Shown: one piece after another, positions 8,052 through 16,803 of the stretch
Position numbering within the stretch: the first letter of the stretch is position 1
Layout of the letters: every line of letters begins with the position of its first letter
Assembly (NCBI GenBank): GCA_016868375.1
Contig: VGHA01000010.1
Coordinates: forward strand, 1 to 52,857
Length of the DNA stretch: 52,857 nt
From: Betaproteobacteria bacterium
GTDB lineage: Bacteria; Pseudomonadota; Gammaproteobacteria; Burkholderiales; Burkholderiaceae_E
Reading direction: 5' to 3'
Program-made: the position numbers and the translations under genes
The notes under the pieces: generated by a model
What the model saw: only the letters and a program-made list of their open reading frames with translations
What the model was told of the DNA's origin: nothing
Database searches by the model: none

Positions 8052-9956
8052 ATGTTCAATGTCATTTCATCCGCGCCCAGCCATGCAGATTCCAACGTTG
8101 TCGAAGCAACAGCCGGACCCGGGGGATCTCCTCTGGCAGGCCGCTCCGAAGATACCTCCGGATCATCGGGTCCAGCCGGTCGTTCCGGCGGGGCTCGGCG
8201 ACTCTTTGGCGACATGCTGGCCTCCGCATTCGGTACGGCGACCCGCCCGAAGGTTGCCGGTACCAGCGGCAACGGCTTGCCGGTTCCGGCCCTGATTGAG
8301 GAAGAGATCGGTGCCGGGGTGCGCCTGATCACTGCTGAAGGCGGGGGGCGGCCAGGCGAGGAGGCATTGTTTGCGCTTGCCATCTCGCAGGGGCTCGATC
8401 CCTCAGTAGTGGCATCAGTTCTATGGCCGATGGGCATCAATCCTCTGGGTACGTCCGGTGCGACTCCCGGCTCAGGTGATGGTGGGCAGGCAGACTCTGC
8501 ACTGCCGGTAGGACCTGATGAGTCTCTCGCCGGGCTCCTGGCAAGCGTCAACCCCGGTCAGTCAGAATTGGCCAGATCCGACGCAGCGCCAGCCGGAGTG
8601 GTGATCCCGGGCTGGTTGCCAGGGGTGGGTGATCCTGCGATGACGCCAGCCGCTGAGGCAACGATGCAGGCCGCTGTTGCGGGCGCTATCGGGTCGGCGG
8701 CTACCGCTCTGGGCAATGGCATGACCACTGAGGCCGATATTGTCAGCGGGTCCGTCACGTCGGCGCTTTTCGCCGCGGAGCTGGGCGCGGCCTCAGGCGC
8801 AGGGCTGGTCGGTCAGCCGGGTTCGTCGGTAGCCGGGGTGACCTCTTCCCTAGGCGCGGCTCCAGCCGCAGGGTTGGTCGGTCAGCCGGGTTCGTCGGTA
8901 GCCGGGGTGACCTCTTCCCTAGGCGCGGCTCCAGCCGCAGGGTTGGTCAGTCAGCCGGGTTCGTCGGTAGCCGGGGTGATCTCTTCTCTAGGCGCGGCAG
9001 CCGCACAGCTGGCTGGCTCGCGGTCGATCGGCCTCGTGGGTTCTGAAGGCGCCGAGCGATCGGGTTCTGCCGCTTTCAACGCATCGGCGGCCCTCTCCGT
9101 CGCCATGACTTCGGCAGCAGGTGCCTCAAGCCACCCTGGTGCCGAGCCTCAGCAGAGACCGACACGTCTGGCTGACCTTCAGCTCCAGGTGCAATCCGTG
9201 TCCGGCACTGGGTCCGCCGGCGGAACGCTTGCCAGTTTGGCGAATACCGCTTCCGCGGCCGTGCTGCCAGCACACTGGGTGCTGACCGGTGGCGGGCTAG
9301 CTCCGGCGGGAGTCGGCCGCGCGGCTGCGGTGACGCCTTTCGGTAGCGATGCCGAAACCGTTGAAGGCGTCGATGTTCCGGGTGGAGTTGGGTCGGAAGG
9401 AAGCGGACCTGTCACCGACGCGGGGGCCAGAACCCACGTCGGCGCTCGGCAGTCGCAAGCCGCTGCCGATCCCATTGATCTGACAGGGGACGCGCGAAAC
9501 GCCATCAACGGTGGTGACTCTGAAAGCGGCTCCGAGGAGTTGGCCCGCAAACTGGCAGAGGGGATTGCTCAACGGGTGCTTGCTGCGGTTGCCAGCAACA
9601 ACTGGAAGCTCCAGATCGACCTCAAGCCCGCTCATCTTGGGCACGTCTCGATCGAGATGACGATGCATCAGGGGCAGCTTGATGCAGTATTCGACGCCAG
9701 TCAGGCCTCATCTCGCGCGCTGATTTCTGAGGGGCTCGATCGGTTGCGCCAAGACCTTCAGCGAGCTGGCATGAACGTTGCACATCTTGGGTTAAATTTT
9801 GGTTCCGGTGCACGCAGTGGCGGAAATTCGACACCTCGCGGCCGTGAAGATGGGCAGTCCGAGGTCGTTGGCGGAGCAATTGATGAAGTGGCCTCGGTGG
9901 CCCTTTCGCAGCGGCCTCAGGCCGCCCCCGGCGACGGTCTTGATGTGTTGGTCTGA
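8052..9956 (+). CDS. fliK: Flagellar hook-length control protein FliK
   Basis: 634 aa. FliK is the secreted ruler that measures the hook and switches export specificity through FlhB. The C-terminal Flg_hook domain is clear: WKLQIDLKPAHLGHVSIEM followed by an amphipathic stretch with ALISEGLDRLRQDLQRAGM. The first 500 or so residues are Ala/Gly/Ser-rich, as in other FliK rulers, and include three copies of a 23-residue repeat. The frame is open upstream to 7833, but ATG 8052 (MFNVISS) lies downstream of the putative promoter and gives a normal FliK N-terminus. It is first gene of the fliKLMNOPQR-flhB cluster. Confidence 0.92.
   Translation: MFNVISSAPSHADSNVVEATAGPGGSPLAGRSEDTSGSSGPAGRSGGARRLFGDMLASAFGTATRPKVAGTSGNGLPVPALIEEEIGAGVRLITAEGGGRPGEEALFALAISQGLDPSVVASVLWPMGINPLGTSGATPGSGDGGQADSALPVGPDESLAGLLASVNPGQSELARSDAAPAGVVIPGWLPGVGDPAMTPAAEATMQAAVAGAIGSAATALGNGMTTEADIVSGSVTSALFAAELGAASGAGLVGQPGSSVAGVTSSLGAAPAAGLVGQPGSSVAGVTSSLGAAPAAGLVSQPGSSVAGVISSLGAAAAQLAGSRSIGLVGSEGAERSGSAAFNASAALSVAMTSAAGASSHPGAEPQQRPTRLADLQLQVQSVSGTGSAGGTLASLANTASAAVLPAHWVLTGGGLAPAGVGRAAAVTPFGSDAETVEGVDVPGGVGSEGSGPVTDAGARTHVGARQSQAAADPIDLTGDARNAINGGDSESGSEELARKLAEGIAQRVLAAVASNNWKLQIDLKPAHLGHVSIEMTMHQGQLDAVFDASQASSRALISEGLDRLRQDLQRAGMNVAHLGLNFGSGARSGGNSTPRGREDGQSEVVGGAIDEVASVALSQRPQAAPGDGLDVLV
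8799..9005 (+). repeat. 69-bp tandem repeat, three copies, inside fliK
   Basis: Three in-frame copies of a 69-bp unit (8799-8867, 8868-8936, 8937-9005) encode 23 residues starting AGLVGQPGSSVAGV. Copies 1 and 2 are nearly identical and copy 3 has a few changes. Copy-number change would alter FliK length without a frameshift. Confidence 0.95.
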
Positions 9957-9975
9957 ATGAGCAGGAGAGAGTGAG

Positions 9976-10641
9976 ATGGCTGACGAGCAGGAAGAAGAAG
10001 GCGGCAAGAAGGGCTCGCTGATCAAGATCATCATCTTGGTGGTGGCGATTCTGGTTCTTGTCGGCGCTGCAGTCGCAGCCACACTGTTTTTTACGGGCTT
10101 TTTCGATAAAAAGGCGGCGGAGGCGGTTGCCGAAGCGGTCGAGGATGACGCGGCTGCGCCAGGCGGCGCGGCGGGTAAGGGCGGTGCCAAAGGGGCCGAG
10201 GGCGGTAGTAAAGGTCCTGAAGCCAAGGGCGATGCGAAGGGCGATGCCAAGGGTGATGGAAAAGGCGACGCCAAAGGTGGGAAACCTGCCCCCCGCCAGC
10301 GAGCGACCCCTGAGCGGGTCCGGTTCGAGCAGACCTATCTCGAATTGGAACGGCCGCTTCTTGCCAACGTGACGGGCTCTCGCAAAGTGATGCAAATCCG
10401 GCTCGCCATCATGACCTATTACGATGAGCGCGTATTCAACAACGTCAAGAAGCATGAATTTGCGCTGCGCTCTGCAATTCTTGACGTGATGCGACAGTCC
10501 ACCGAAGCCGATATCAATAAGCCGGTGTTCCGGACCGAGCTCGCGGAAAAGATTCGGCTGACGGTCAATGCTCTCCTTGAAAAGTACGAAGACTTTGGCG
10601 GCGTCGAGGAAGTCCATTTCACCGAATTCGTCGTTCAGTAA
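9976..10641 (+). CDS. fliL: Flagellar basal body-associated protein FliL
   Basis: 221 aa. FliL is a single-pass inner-membrane protein that surrounds or stabilises the stator. It has a charged cytoplasmic N-terminus, one transmembrane helix (about residues 15-42), a long linker, and a periplasmic FliL domain with LERPLLANVTGSRKVMQI and the closing VEEVHFTEFVVQ. The linker (about 55-105) is built of Gly/Lys/Ala/Asp words such as KGDAKGDAKGDGKGD, longer than in many FliL proteins. A good AGGAGA precedes the ATG. It lies 19 nt after fliK. Confidence 0.94.
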   Translation: MADEQEEEGGKKGSLIKIIILVVAILVLVGAAVAATLFFTGFFDKKAAEAVAEAVEDDAAAPGGAAGKGGAKGAEGGSKGPEAKGDAKGDAKGDGKGDAKGGKPAPRQRATPERVRFEQTYLELERPLLANVTGSRKVMQIRLAIMTYYDERVFNNVKKHEFALRSAILDVMRQSTEADINKPVFRTELAEKIRLTVNALLEKYEDFGGVEEVHFTEFVVQ

Positions 10642-10671
10642 CCTGGCCTGGCTGCGCACCTCGGATCTAAC

Positions 10672-11664
10672 ATGTCAGACACCGGAAACCTGCTAACCCC
10701 CGAAGAAATTGAGGCACTAAGTGCGGGCGTGGCAGACGGCTCGGTCGAGGTCGACACCGGCTTCAACCTGAACGCGCGGGTCGCCAAGCACGACCTGGCA
10801 AGCGAAGACAGTTCGGTCGGCATAAATCTGTCGGCGATCGACATGATCAACGAGCGCTTCGTCCGGTTGTTCAGGCTGGGCTTGCTCGAAGTCCTTCGAA
10901 CCAGCCCGCGCATCAACCCGGCTCGTTCGCAGCTCATCAAATTCCGCGACTACATGAAGTTGTTGCGTGCGCCGCTCTCGGTCAATGTGGTTCGAATGAA
11001 TCCCCTGCGCGGCTTCTCAATGGCGGTTATCGAGCCAACCGTGGTGTTCAGTGCGCTCGACAACTTCTTTGGTGGGTTCGGAAGAGGTGTCGGTCAACTT
11101 CCCCCGGGCCGATTGTTCACGCCAACCGAGTCGCGAATCATCAAGATGATGCTTGATGTTCTTTTCCGGTCGCTTCAGGACGCCTGGTCACCGCTGATGG
11201 ATGTTGACTTCGAGGTGGCAAGCTCGGAAATCAATCCACAGTTTGCGCAGATCGCTGATGAAAACGATCTGGTCATCCTCAATCGCTTTGAGGTTGAGAG
11301 CGGCTCAGATTCGAAAGGCCTGGTCGATATCGTCCATCCTTACGGGTCTTTAAAACCCATCAGGGATCTGTTGCGAAGTCGCGTTCAGACGGGCGACGGC
11401 AACGAGGAGTCTGAGCGGCTCTGGCGCCAGGAGTTATTTTCCGCGGTGGGCGATTCGACGCTCGAAATGACAGTGCTGCTCGGCAAAGCTCAAACCACCT
11501 TGAAGCGATTTACTGACCTTCGGCAGGGTGATGTGCTCTATCTGCGCAAGCCCGAACATGTGCGCGTGCTCATCAATGACATACCTGCCTACGAAGCCCA
11601 GGTTGGGCGCGCCGGACCGTCCAAGGCGATCCGAATCGACCGTACCATCAAACCAGAGCAATGA
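10672..11664 (+). CDS. fliM: Flagellar motor switch protein FliM
   Basis: 330 aa, normal for FliM. It forms the C-ring with FliG and FliN and binds CheY-P. The N-terminus contains LLTPEEIEALSAGV-like sequence in the place of the CheY-binding segment. The middle domain includes SVNVVRMNPLRGFSMAVIEP and the GGFGRG loop. The C-terminal SPOA domain includes LGKAQTTLKRFTDLRQGDVL and ends near KPEQ. It lies 30 nt after fliL and 21 nt before fliN. Confidence 0.97.
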   Translation: MSDTGNLLTPEEIEALSAGVADGSVEVDTGFNLNARVAKHDLASEDSSVGINLSAIDMINERFVRLFRLGLLEVLRTSPRINPARSQLIKFRDYMKLLRAPLSVNVVRMNPLRGFSMAVIEPTVVFSALDNFFGGFGRGVGQLPPGRLFTPTESRIIKMMLDVLFRSLQDAWSPLMDVDFEVASSEINPQFAQIADENDLVILNRFEVESGSDSKGLVDIVHPYGSLKPIRDLLRSRVQTGDGNEESERLWRQELFSAVGDSTLEMTVLLGKAQTTLKRFTDLRQGDVLYLRKPEHVRVLINDIPAYEAQVGRAGPSKAIRIDRTIKPEQ

Positions 11665-11685
11665 CAGACCTGACGGAGAGTTGAG

Positions 11686-11985
11686 ATGTCCAATCCGATG
11701 ATTGAAACCGATGCGGACAAGGGCGTTCAGATCGACGTCGAAGTCGTTCAGAACGTGCCAGTCACGATTTCGGTGGAAGTGGGACGGGCCGTTCTGAAGA
11801 TCCGCGATCTCATCCGGCTGACTCAGGGCAGCGTTGTTGAACTTGACCGGATGGCGGGCGAGCCGTTGGACCTGCTGGTCAACAACACCGTGGTCGCGCA
11901 GGGCGAGGTGGTGCTGGTCAACGAGCGCTACGGGATCCGGCTGACGCGCGTTGTTCCGGCGAGCGAGCGGTTGCGAAACCTGTAG
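11686..11985 (+). CDS. fliN: Flagellar motor switch protein FliN
   Basis: 99 aa, a short FliN consisting essentially of the SPOA domain. Typical sequence is VPVTISVEVGRAVLKIRDL, GSVVELDRMAGEPLDLLVN and YGIRLTRVV near the C-terminus. It works with FliM and FliG in the C-ring and with FliH in export. A GGAGAG precedes the ATG. fliO starts 10 nt later. Confidence 0.97.
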   Translation: MSNPMIETDADKGVQIDVEVVQNVPVTISVEVGRAVLKIRDLIRLTQGSVVELDRMAGEPLDLLVNNTVVAQGEVVLVNERYGIRLTRVVPASERLRNL

Positions 11986-11995
11986 TCCAAGCAAC

Positions 11996-12439
11996 ATGGG
12001 CAAAGTAATCGAACCGTCGCAGTGGTTGTCACTGATCGCCAGCTTTGCGCTAGTGCTTGTCTTGTTGTTAGGCACGCTCTGGGTATTGAGGCGGATCGGC
12101 GCGGCGGGGCTGCGCCCTCAGTCGGGCCGACGTCTGGCCATTGTTGAATCCTTGTGGGTTGGCAACCGCCAGCGCATCGTCCTGCTCCGTGTTGACGACA
12201 CCGAGGTTCTGGTTGGCATCTCGGCCCAGGGAATCACCCGGCTCGATGCTGGCGCTTCAGGCACAACAGAAAAGCTTTCATCCGCGATCGTGGCCAGCAG
12301 TTTGGTCTCAGAGGCTGACGCTGGAAACTCGCAGAGCGTCGCAGGCTCAGTGCAGCCGCCAGCACCTGATGCCCGACAACGCTTTGTTGAAGCAATGCGA
12401 TCCATCGCAGGTCGTCCCTCAAGTGGAGATCGGCGATGA
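11996..12439 (+). CDS. fliO: Flagellar export assembly protein FliO
   Basis: 147 aa. FliO is a small membrane protein that helps assemble the FliP ring. One transmembrane segment (about residues 12-30) is followed by a cytoplasmic domain with RRLAIVESLWVGNRQRIVLL, the family's conserved core. The tail is disordered. The frame is open further upstream within fliN, but ATG 11996 (MGKVIEPSQW) gives the usual N-terminus. Its stop overlaps the fliP start (ATGA). Confidence 0.92.
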   Translation: MGKVIEPSQWLSLIASFALVLVLLLGTLWVLRRIGAAGLRPQSGRRLAIVESLWVGNRQRIVLLRVDDTEVLVGISAQGITRLDAGASGTTEKLSSAIVASSLVSEADAGNSQSVAGSVQPPAPDARQRFVEAMRSIAGRPSSGDRR

Positions 12440-13191
12440 AGCGTCTAAATATCTTTTGCAGCAGTGTGATTGCGCTGGCCGGTTTTGGGTTCGCCGACCC
12501 CGTGCTCGCCCAGGGGTTGCCAGCTGTGACGGTATCCGGCACAGGCGCGCAGCAGCAGTACAGTCTGACACTGCAACTGCTGGCACTGATGACGGTGCTT
12601 ACGCTTTTGCCGTCCATTGTCCTGATGATGACGTCGTTTGTACGAATCATCATTGTGATGTCGCTTCTCAGGCAGGCGCTTGGAACTGGGCAGACCCCAC
12701 CGAATCAGGTGCTGGTTGGCCTTGCGATTTTTCTCTCGCTCTTCATCATGTCCCCGGTTTTAGGCCAGGTCTATAACGAGGCAATCGCTCCCTACCTGGC
12801 AAACAAATTGGGTTTCGAGCAGGCATTGCAGGTCGCAGAAAAACCAATTCGCGCCTTCATGCTACGTCAAACTCGTGAAGACGACATCGCCATGTTCATG
12901 CGGATATCTGGGAAAACTGACCTAGACGGTCCGGACTCAGTGCCTTTCCTCACGCTGATGCCCGCGTTCATCACGTCAGAGCTCAGAAGCGCATTCACGA
13001 TCGGGTTCTTGCTTTACATCCCGTTTGTGGTGATCGACCTGGTCGTGGCCAGCGTCCTGATGTCAATGGGCATGATGATGCTGTCTCCGATGATGATTTC
13101 GATGCCGTTCAAGCTCATGTTGTTTGTTCTAGTTGATGGGTGGAGCCTTCTGATGGGATCCCTCACTGCAAGCTTCAACGCTCTGCAATAA
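12436..13191 (+). CDS. fliP: Flagellar export gate protein FliP
   Basis: 251 aa. FliP forms the core export channel with FliQ and FliR. It has a cleavable signal peptide (about residues 1-25, ending VLA), as is usual for FliP. Conserved segments are LPSIVLMMTSFVRIIIVMS, RQALGTGQTPPNQVLVGLA, and the late KLMLFVLVDGWSLL block. The start overlaps the fliO stop by 4 nt (ATGA), indicating translational coupling. fliQ follows after 17 nt. Confidence 0.97.
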   Translation: MKRLNIFCSSVIALAGFGFADPVLAQGLPAVTVSGTGAQQQYSLTLQLLALMTVLTLLPSIVLMMTSFVRIIIVMSLLRQALGTGQTPPNQVLVGLAIFLSLFIMSPVLGQVYNEAIAPYLANKLGFEQALQVAEKPIRAFMLRQTREDDIAMFMRISGKTDLDGPDSVPFLTLMPAFITSELRSAFTIGFLLYIPFVVIDLVVASVLMSMGMMMLSPMMISMPFKLMLFVLVDGWSLLMGSLTASFNALQ

Positions 13192-13208
13192 CGCATAGGA
13201 CGTAAGCC

Positions 13209-13478
13209 ATGGATGTCGCTGCCGTGATTGATCTGGGACGCGAGGCGCTCTGGATGACAGTCCTAATTTCGGCGCCGCTTCTGGGCGTCGCGCTTGCGGC
13301 AGGTCTTCTGATTGGCGTGATTCAGGCCGCGACTTCGATCAACGAGATGACGCTCAGCTTCATTCCAAAGCTCGCGGCACTCGCTGTCGTGCTGGTGCTT
13401 ACAGGCGGATGGCAGATCGGCATCATAATCGACTTCACACGCCGAATTTTCGAGCGTATCCCGCAGCTTTTTAATTGA
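13209..13478 (+). CDS. fliQ: Flagellar export gate protein FliQ
   Basis: 89 aa with two transmembrane helices, the exact family size. Conserved GLLIGVIQAATSINEMTLSF and FIPKLAALAVVLVLTGGWQ are visible. It is the small helical-hairpin subunit of the FliPQR core complex. Confidence 0.97.
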   Translation: MDVAAVIDLGREALWMTVLISAPLLGVALAAGLLIGVIQAATSINEMTLSFIPKLAALAVVLVLTGGWQIGIIIDFTRRIFERIPQLFN

Positions 13479-13528
13479 GCGCTTACCCCTTATTTGCCCT
13501 TATCTAACGAGTACAGGTAACCGCCGTC

Positions 13529-14317
13529 ATGTCGTCCGCCTTCAATTTGGTCTATGCACAGATCGTTGAGGCGTTCTACACGTTCCTGTGGCCGATGATC
13601 CGCATCTCGGCGCTCCTGCTGACCGCACCCATTTTTTCTCTGGACGTGGTCACCATTCGTATTCGAATTTTGTTTGCGATAGCACTGACACTGGTTATTT
13701 ATCCGCTGGGAACCTGGACTGCGATAGATCCGGTAAGTGCACGGGGGTTGCTTGAAATATTCAATCAGATCTTGATTGGATCTTTAGTCGGCTTGATGCT
13801 GCAGGTTGTGACGGCTGCGCTGGTTTTGGGTGGGCAATCAATCTCAGCCTCGCTTGGCCTCAGCATGGCCAACATGATTGATCCGAACGTGGGTAACGTG
13901 CCGGTCATCGCTCAGTTCCTCGTGATTCTATCCACGCTGATTTTCGTCGGCATGGGTGGTCATACGCTTATCGTTGCGATCGTTCTTGAAAGTTTTCGAA
14001 CGCTTCCTGTCGGCCAGTTCCTGGTTGGCGACACGACCTTTACAAATTTTCTCGCCTGGAGTTCCGTGATGTTCGCGGGTGCGCTGCTACTGGCATTGCC
14101 GGTGATGGCCGCGCTGCTGTTCGTCAACGTCGGACTCGGCGTCGTCACGCGCGCTGCACCCAGTCTCAATATTTTCGCTGTGGGTTTCGCCGCGATGATT
14201 CCGGCGGGGCTCTTGGTCATGATTATTTCCATGTCGCATGTTGGGCACCGAATCGAGTCGCTCTGGTTGCAGGCATTCCTTCGCGTGCGCAACCTGCTGG
14301 GGATACCGGGTGGCTGA
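13529..14317 (+). CDS. fliR: Flagellar export gate protein FliR
   Basis: 262 aa with several hydrophobic segments, normal for FliR. Recognisable sequences are FLWPMIRISALLLTAPIFS, IGSLVGLMLQVVTAALVLGG and the later LPVMAALLFVNVGLGVVTRA. It completes the FliPQR channel and contacts FlhB. Its end overlaps the GTG start of flhB by 8 nt. A 50-nt gap separates it from fliQ. Confidence 0.97.
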   Translation: MSSAFNLVYAQIVEAFYTFLWPMIRISALLLTAPIFSLDVVTIRIRILFAIALTLVIYPLGTWTAIDPVSARGLLEIFNQILIGSLVGLMLQVVTAALVLGGQSISASLGLSMANMIDPNVGNVPVIAQFLVILSTLIFVGMGGHTLIVAIVLESFRTLPVGQFLVGDTTFTNFLAWSSVMFAGALLLALPVMAALLFVNVGLGVVTRAAPSLNIFAVGFAAMIPAGLLVMIISMSHVGHRIESLWLQAFLRVRNLLGIPGG

Positions 14318-15461
14318 GCAGAGCGAATCAGACGATCGCACCGAAGAACCTACCGCGAGACGACTTCAAAAAGCGCGCGAGGATGGTCAGGTCGCGCGCT
14401 CAATTGAACTGCCGGCGGCGGGCGTGACGCTGGGTGCCATTGCGTTTCTCTTTTTCGCAGGGAGTAACCTGACCGAACGCTTGGCCGATGGGTTCGCCAG
14501 TGCTTTTGTGTTTGACCGCAAGGTGCTTGAATCGCCGAGTTTATTGCCTGGCATGTTGCTTTCGCGTCTCGCCGACGGGCTTATTCTGGTCTCGCCGATT
14601 TTTCTGATCACCATTGCTGTAGCGGTATTGGCCTCGAGTGCGCTTGGCGGACTGAACTTCTCGTCCAAACTGCTCGAGCCCAAATTTGACAAGCTCAATC
14701 CGCTCAATGGGTTCAAGCGAATGTTTGGCCTGAAGGCCGGTGTCGAGCTGGCCAAGGCCATTGCCAAGTTTCTGGTGGTAGGGGTACTTCTGGTCTGGGT
14801 TTTGATCGACAACATTTCGACGCTGTCGTCCCTGGGCGCGATGAGTATCGAGCCGGCTTTGGCCCAAACGGGCGAGTTGATAACCCGCTCGGCTTTGATC
14901 ATCACATTTGGCCTGGTCCTAATCGCGCTGTTTGACGTGCCATATCAGTACTTCGATTTCATGAAGCGTATGCGCATGAGCCATCAGGAAATCAAGGACG
15001 AGATGAAAGATATGGAGGGCCGTCCGGAGGTCCGTGCGCAAATTCGTAAGCGCCAGCGTGAGATCGCAACCCGCAAGATGATATCCAAGGTGAAAGACGC
15101 CGATGTGGTGATCACGAACCCGGATCACTTTTCGGTGGCGCTTTCGTATGATCCGACATCCGACGGGGCGCCCATACTGATTGCGAAAGGTGTCGATCAT
15201 CTTGCTTTCCGTATTCGCGACGAGGCCAAGAAGCACGGGGTTCAAATCTTCGAAGCGGCACCGCTCGCCAGGTCGCTCTACTACACGACAGAGCTCGATT
15301 CGGTAGTTCCCGAGGAACTGTATGTTCCCGTTGCTCAGGTCATCGCCTATGTCTTCAGCTTGAGCAGCGTGAGGCCTGGTGGCGCACCGATGCAGCGGCC
15401 GAACCCCAGGGTTCCGAGTGGCATGCGGTTTGATGTAGACGGCCAGCGAGAGGCCTTATGA
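14310..15461 (+). CDS. flhB: Flagellar export switch protein FlhB with NPDH motif
   Basis: 383 aa. FlhB is the inner-membrane specificity switch of the flagellar export apparatus. The N-terminus (AEQSESDDRTEEPTARRL) and four transmembrane regions are typical. The conserved autocleavage site, normally NPTH, reads N270-P271-D272-H273 here (codons at 15117-15128). The Asn-Pro scissile pair and the His are kept but Thr is replaced by Asp. GTG 14310 is chosen because it gives the conserved start and overlaps fliR by 8 nt; the longer upstream frame lies inside fliR. The next gene overlaps by ATGA. A separate FlhB C-terminal domain is encoded at 22644-22907. Confidence 0.96.
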   Translation: MAEQSESDDRTEEPTARRLQKAREDGQVARSIELPAAGVTLGAIAFLFFAGSNLTERLADGFASAFVFDRKVLESPSLLPGMLLSRLADGLILVSPIFLITIAVAVLASSALGGLNFSSKLLEPKFDKLNPLNGFKRMFGLKAGVELAKAIAKFLVVGVLLVWVLIDNISTLSSLGAMSIEPALAQTGELITRSALIITFGLVLIALFDVPYQYFDFMKRMRMSHQEIKDEMKDMEGRPEVRAQIRKRQREIATRKMISKVKDADVVITNPDHFSVALSYDPTSDGAPILIAKGVDHLAFRIRDEAKKHGVQIFEAAPLARSLYYTTELDSVVPEELYVPVAQVIAYVFSLSSVRPGGAPMQRPNPRVPSGMRFDVDGQREAL

Positions 15462-16357
15462 GGGCGCTACCCCTGAGCCCGTCGCGCGAGGCGATGTCCG
15501 ATCTGCCGGGGGGGGCTGCCACGGCCTCTCCAAGGCTTACAGGCGATCCGGATTTGATCCGACGTGCAAGCAATGCGCTGATCAATGACAGGTTGAATCT
15601 GCTGGTTACCAGCGCCGATGGCTGGCTGTTGGACAAGTGGGGGCGTTCGATCGCATCGGCGTTAAGAGCTCGGGATGAGTGTGATCTTGAAATCTACCTG
15701 CCCGTCGTAGCAGAAGCCCTGCTATCCAGATTTAACGCCTCGATTGCGGCCATGTCGCTGCGGTCGGCGCGAGCAGACACTTCAGGACGGATGCGCCTGC
15801 GCGTATTGGTGATTTCCGATTCTCGGGCGCTGATATCGCCGGAGGGGCAGCTGCTGGCGCGGTTGGTCAATGATTTTCCGGCAGCAGGGCTCCGTTTGCT
15901 GGTACTCGGCGATCAGGAGGCCGAATCAGCGAACGATGTCTTGCGCGAACTTCTCGGTCGGCGGCTGAAGCAGCTATCGCTCGATATCTCCTTTGCTGAG
16001 CCGTTACCGGTCGAGCTTTCACCCGCAGTTGACTCGACGCCTTGCCAAGATCGGCAATTGCCGATCCGCTCCCCCGTCATGCTTGGCCAACGCCACCCGA
16101 CACGTGTTGGCCTTAATCAACCTCTTTCTGTCGATACAGTGCCCACTTCTCGTCTGACGAAACATCTGATCTGGGGGGCTGGGCTTTTGTCGATCGTTCT
16201 GATCTGGGCATTTGTTTCGGTTTTGTTGCAACGCGATCGATCACCCGCCGGGCTCGAGCGCGGGACGGCACGAAGCCCGGCGTCATTTCCTTTGCCGTCC
16301 AAGCCTAAGGCAGAGCCTGTGCAGGGATCGGTCACATTTCGGGGTGAGTCGCGATGA
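15458..16357 (+). CDS. Membrane protein of unknown function, coupled to flhB
   Basis: 299 aa. A soluble N-terminal domain of about 200 residues (mixed alpha/beta in appearance, with MRLRVLVISDSRALISPEG and LRLLVLGDQEAESANDVL) is followed by a Pro/Arg-rich linker and one transmembrane segment (about residues 237-257). A short basic tail follows. The topology would put the large domain in the cytoplasm. Its ATG overlaps the flhB stop (ATGA), and its own stop overlaps the next gene in the same way, so translation is coupled to the export genes. The N-terminal part loosely recalls nucleotide-binding folds, but no P-loop is present. I do not recognise the family. Confidence 0.85.
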   Translation: MRALPLSPSREAMSDLPGGAATASPRLTGDPDLIRRASNALINDRLNLLVTSADGWLLDKWGRSIASALRARDECDLEIYLPVVAEALLSRFNASIAAMSLRSARADTSGRMRLRVLVISDSRALISPEGQLLARLVNDFPAAGLRLLVLGDQEAESANDVLRELLGRRLKQLSLDISFAEPLPVELSPAVDSTPCQDRQLPIRSPVMLGQRHPTRVGLNQPLSVDTVPTSRLTKHLIWGAGLLSIVLIWAFVSVLLQRDRSPAGLERGTARSPASFPLPSKPKAEPVQGSVTFRGESR

Positions 16358-16803
16358 GCGCTGAACAGCATCTTGCGGTCGGGGCAGACGACACGGGACC
16401 TCAGCCTCCAACGACGGGCACCGTTGCGGCGATTGACGTTTCGGCCGAACCCTCGATCCCGCCGCCTGAGTTCGGGCCCCTCGGAGACCCGCCTCGAGTC
16501 GAGGGGGTGGAACTGATTGGCGAGCCGGAGGGTGGCGAGGGGCATGCGGAGGCAGTGTCATCTGATCTTGCGAATGAGACCCCACTCGCACTTGAGTCTG
16601 GGGAAGTGGGGTCGACTCCCTTAAGGCAGCGCGTTGGGTATTTACTGCCCAAACACGTCATGCAGCGTGCCAGCGAAGTCAGGGAAGAGACCGCCGCGAT
16701 CGCGGCTGATGTCACTGAAATCGAAAAGGCGAATCCGATCGTCGAATCACTCGACGATACGGGCCTGGCGACGACGGCAGCCGATACGAAGGAACCAGCA
16801 TGA
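16354..16803 (+). CDS. Acidic, probably disordered protein of unknown function
   Basis: 149 aa, rich in Glu, Asp, Pro, Ala and Thr, with no membrane segment or signal. The only patch that looks ordered is about residues 88-128, with LRQRVGYLLPKHVMQRASEV followed by a helical stretch. It is joined to its neighbours by ATGA overlaps at both ends (16354-16357 and 16800-16803). It could be an adaptor or chaperone for the flanking membrane proteins; that is speculation. I do not recognise the family. Confidence 0.8.
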   Translation: MSAEQHLAVGADDTGPQPPTTGTVAAIDVSAEPSIPPPEFGPLGDPPRVEGVELIGEPEGGEGHAEAVSSDLANETPLALESGEVGSTPLRQRVGYLLPKHVMQRASEVREETAAIAADVTEIEKANPIVESLDDTGLATTAADTKEPA

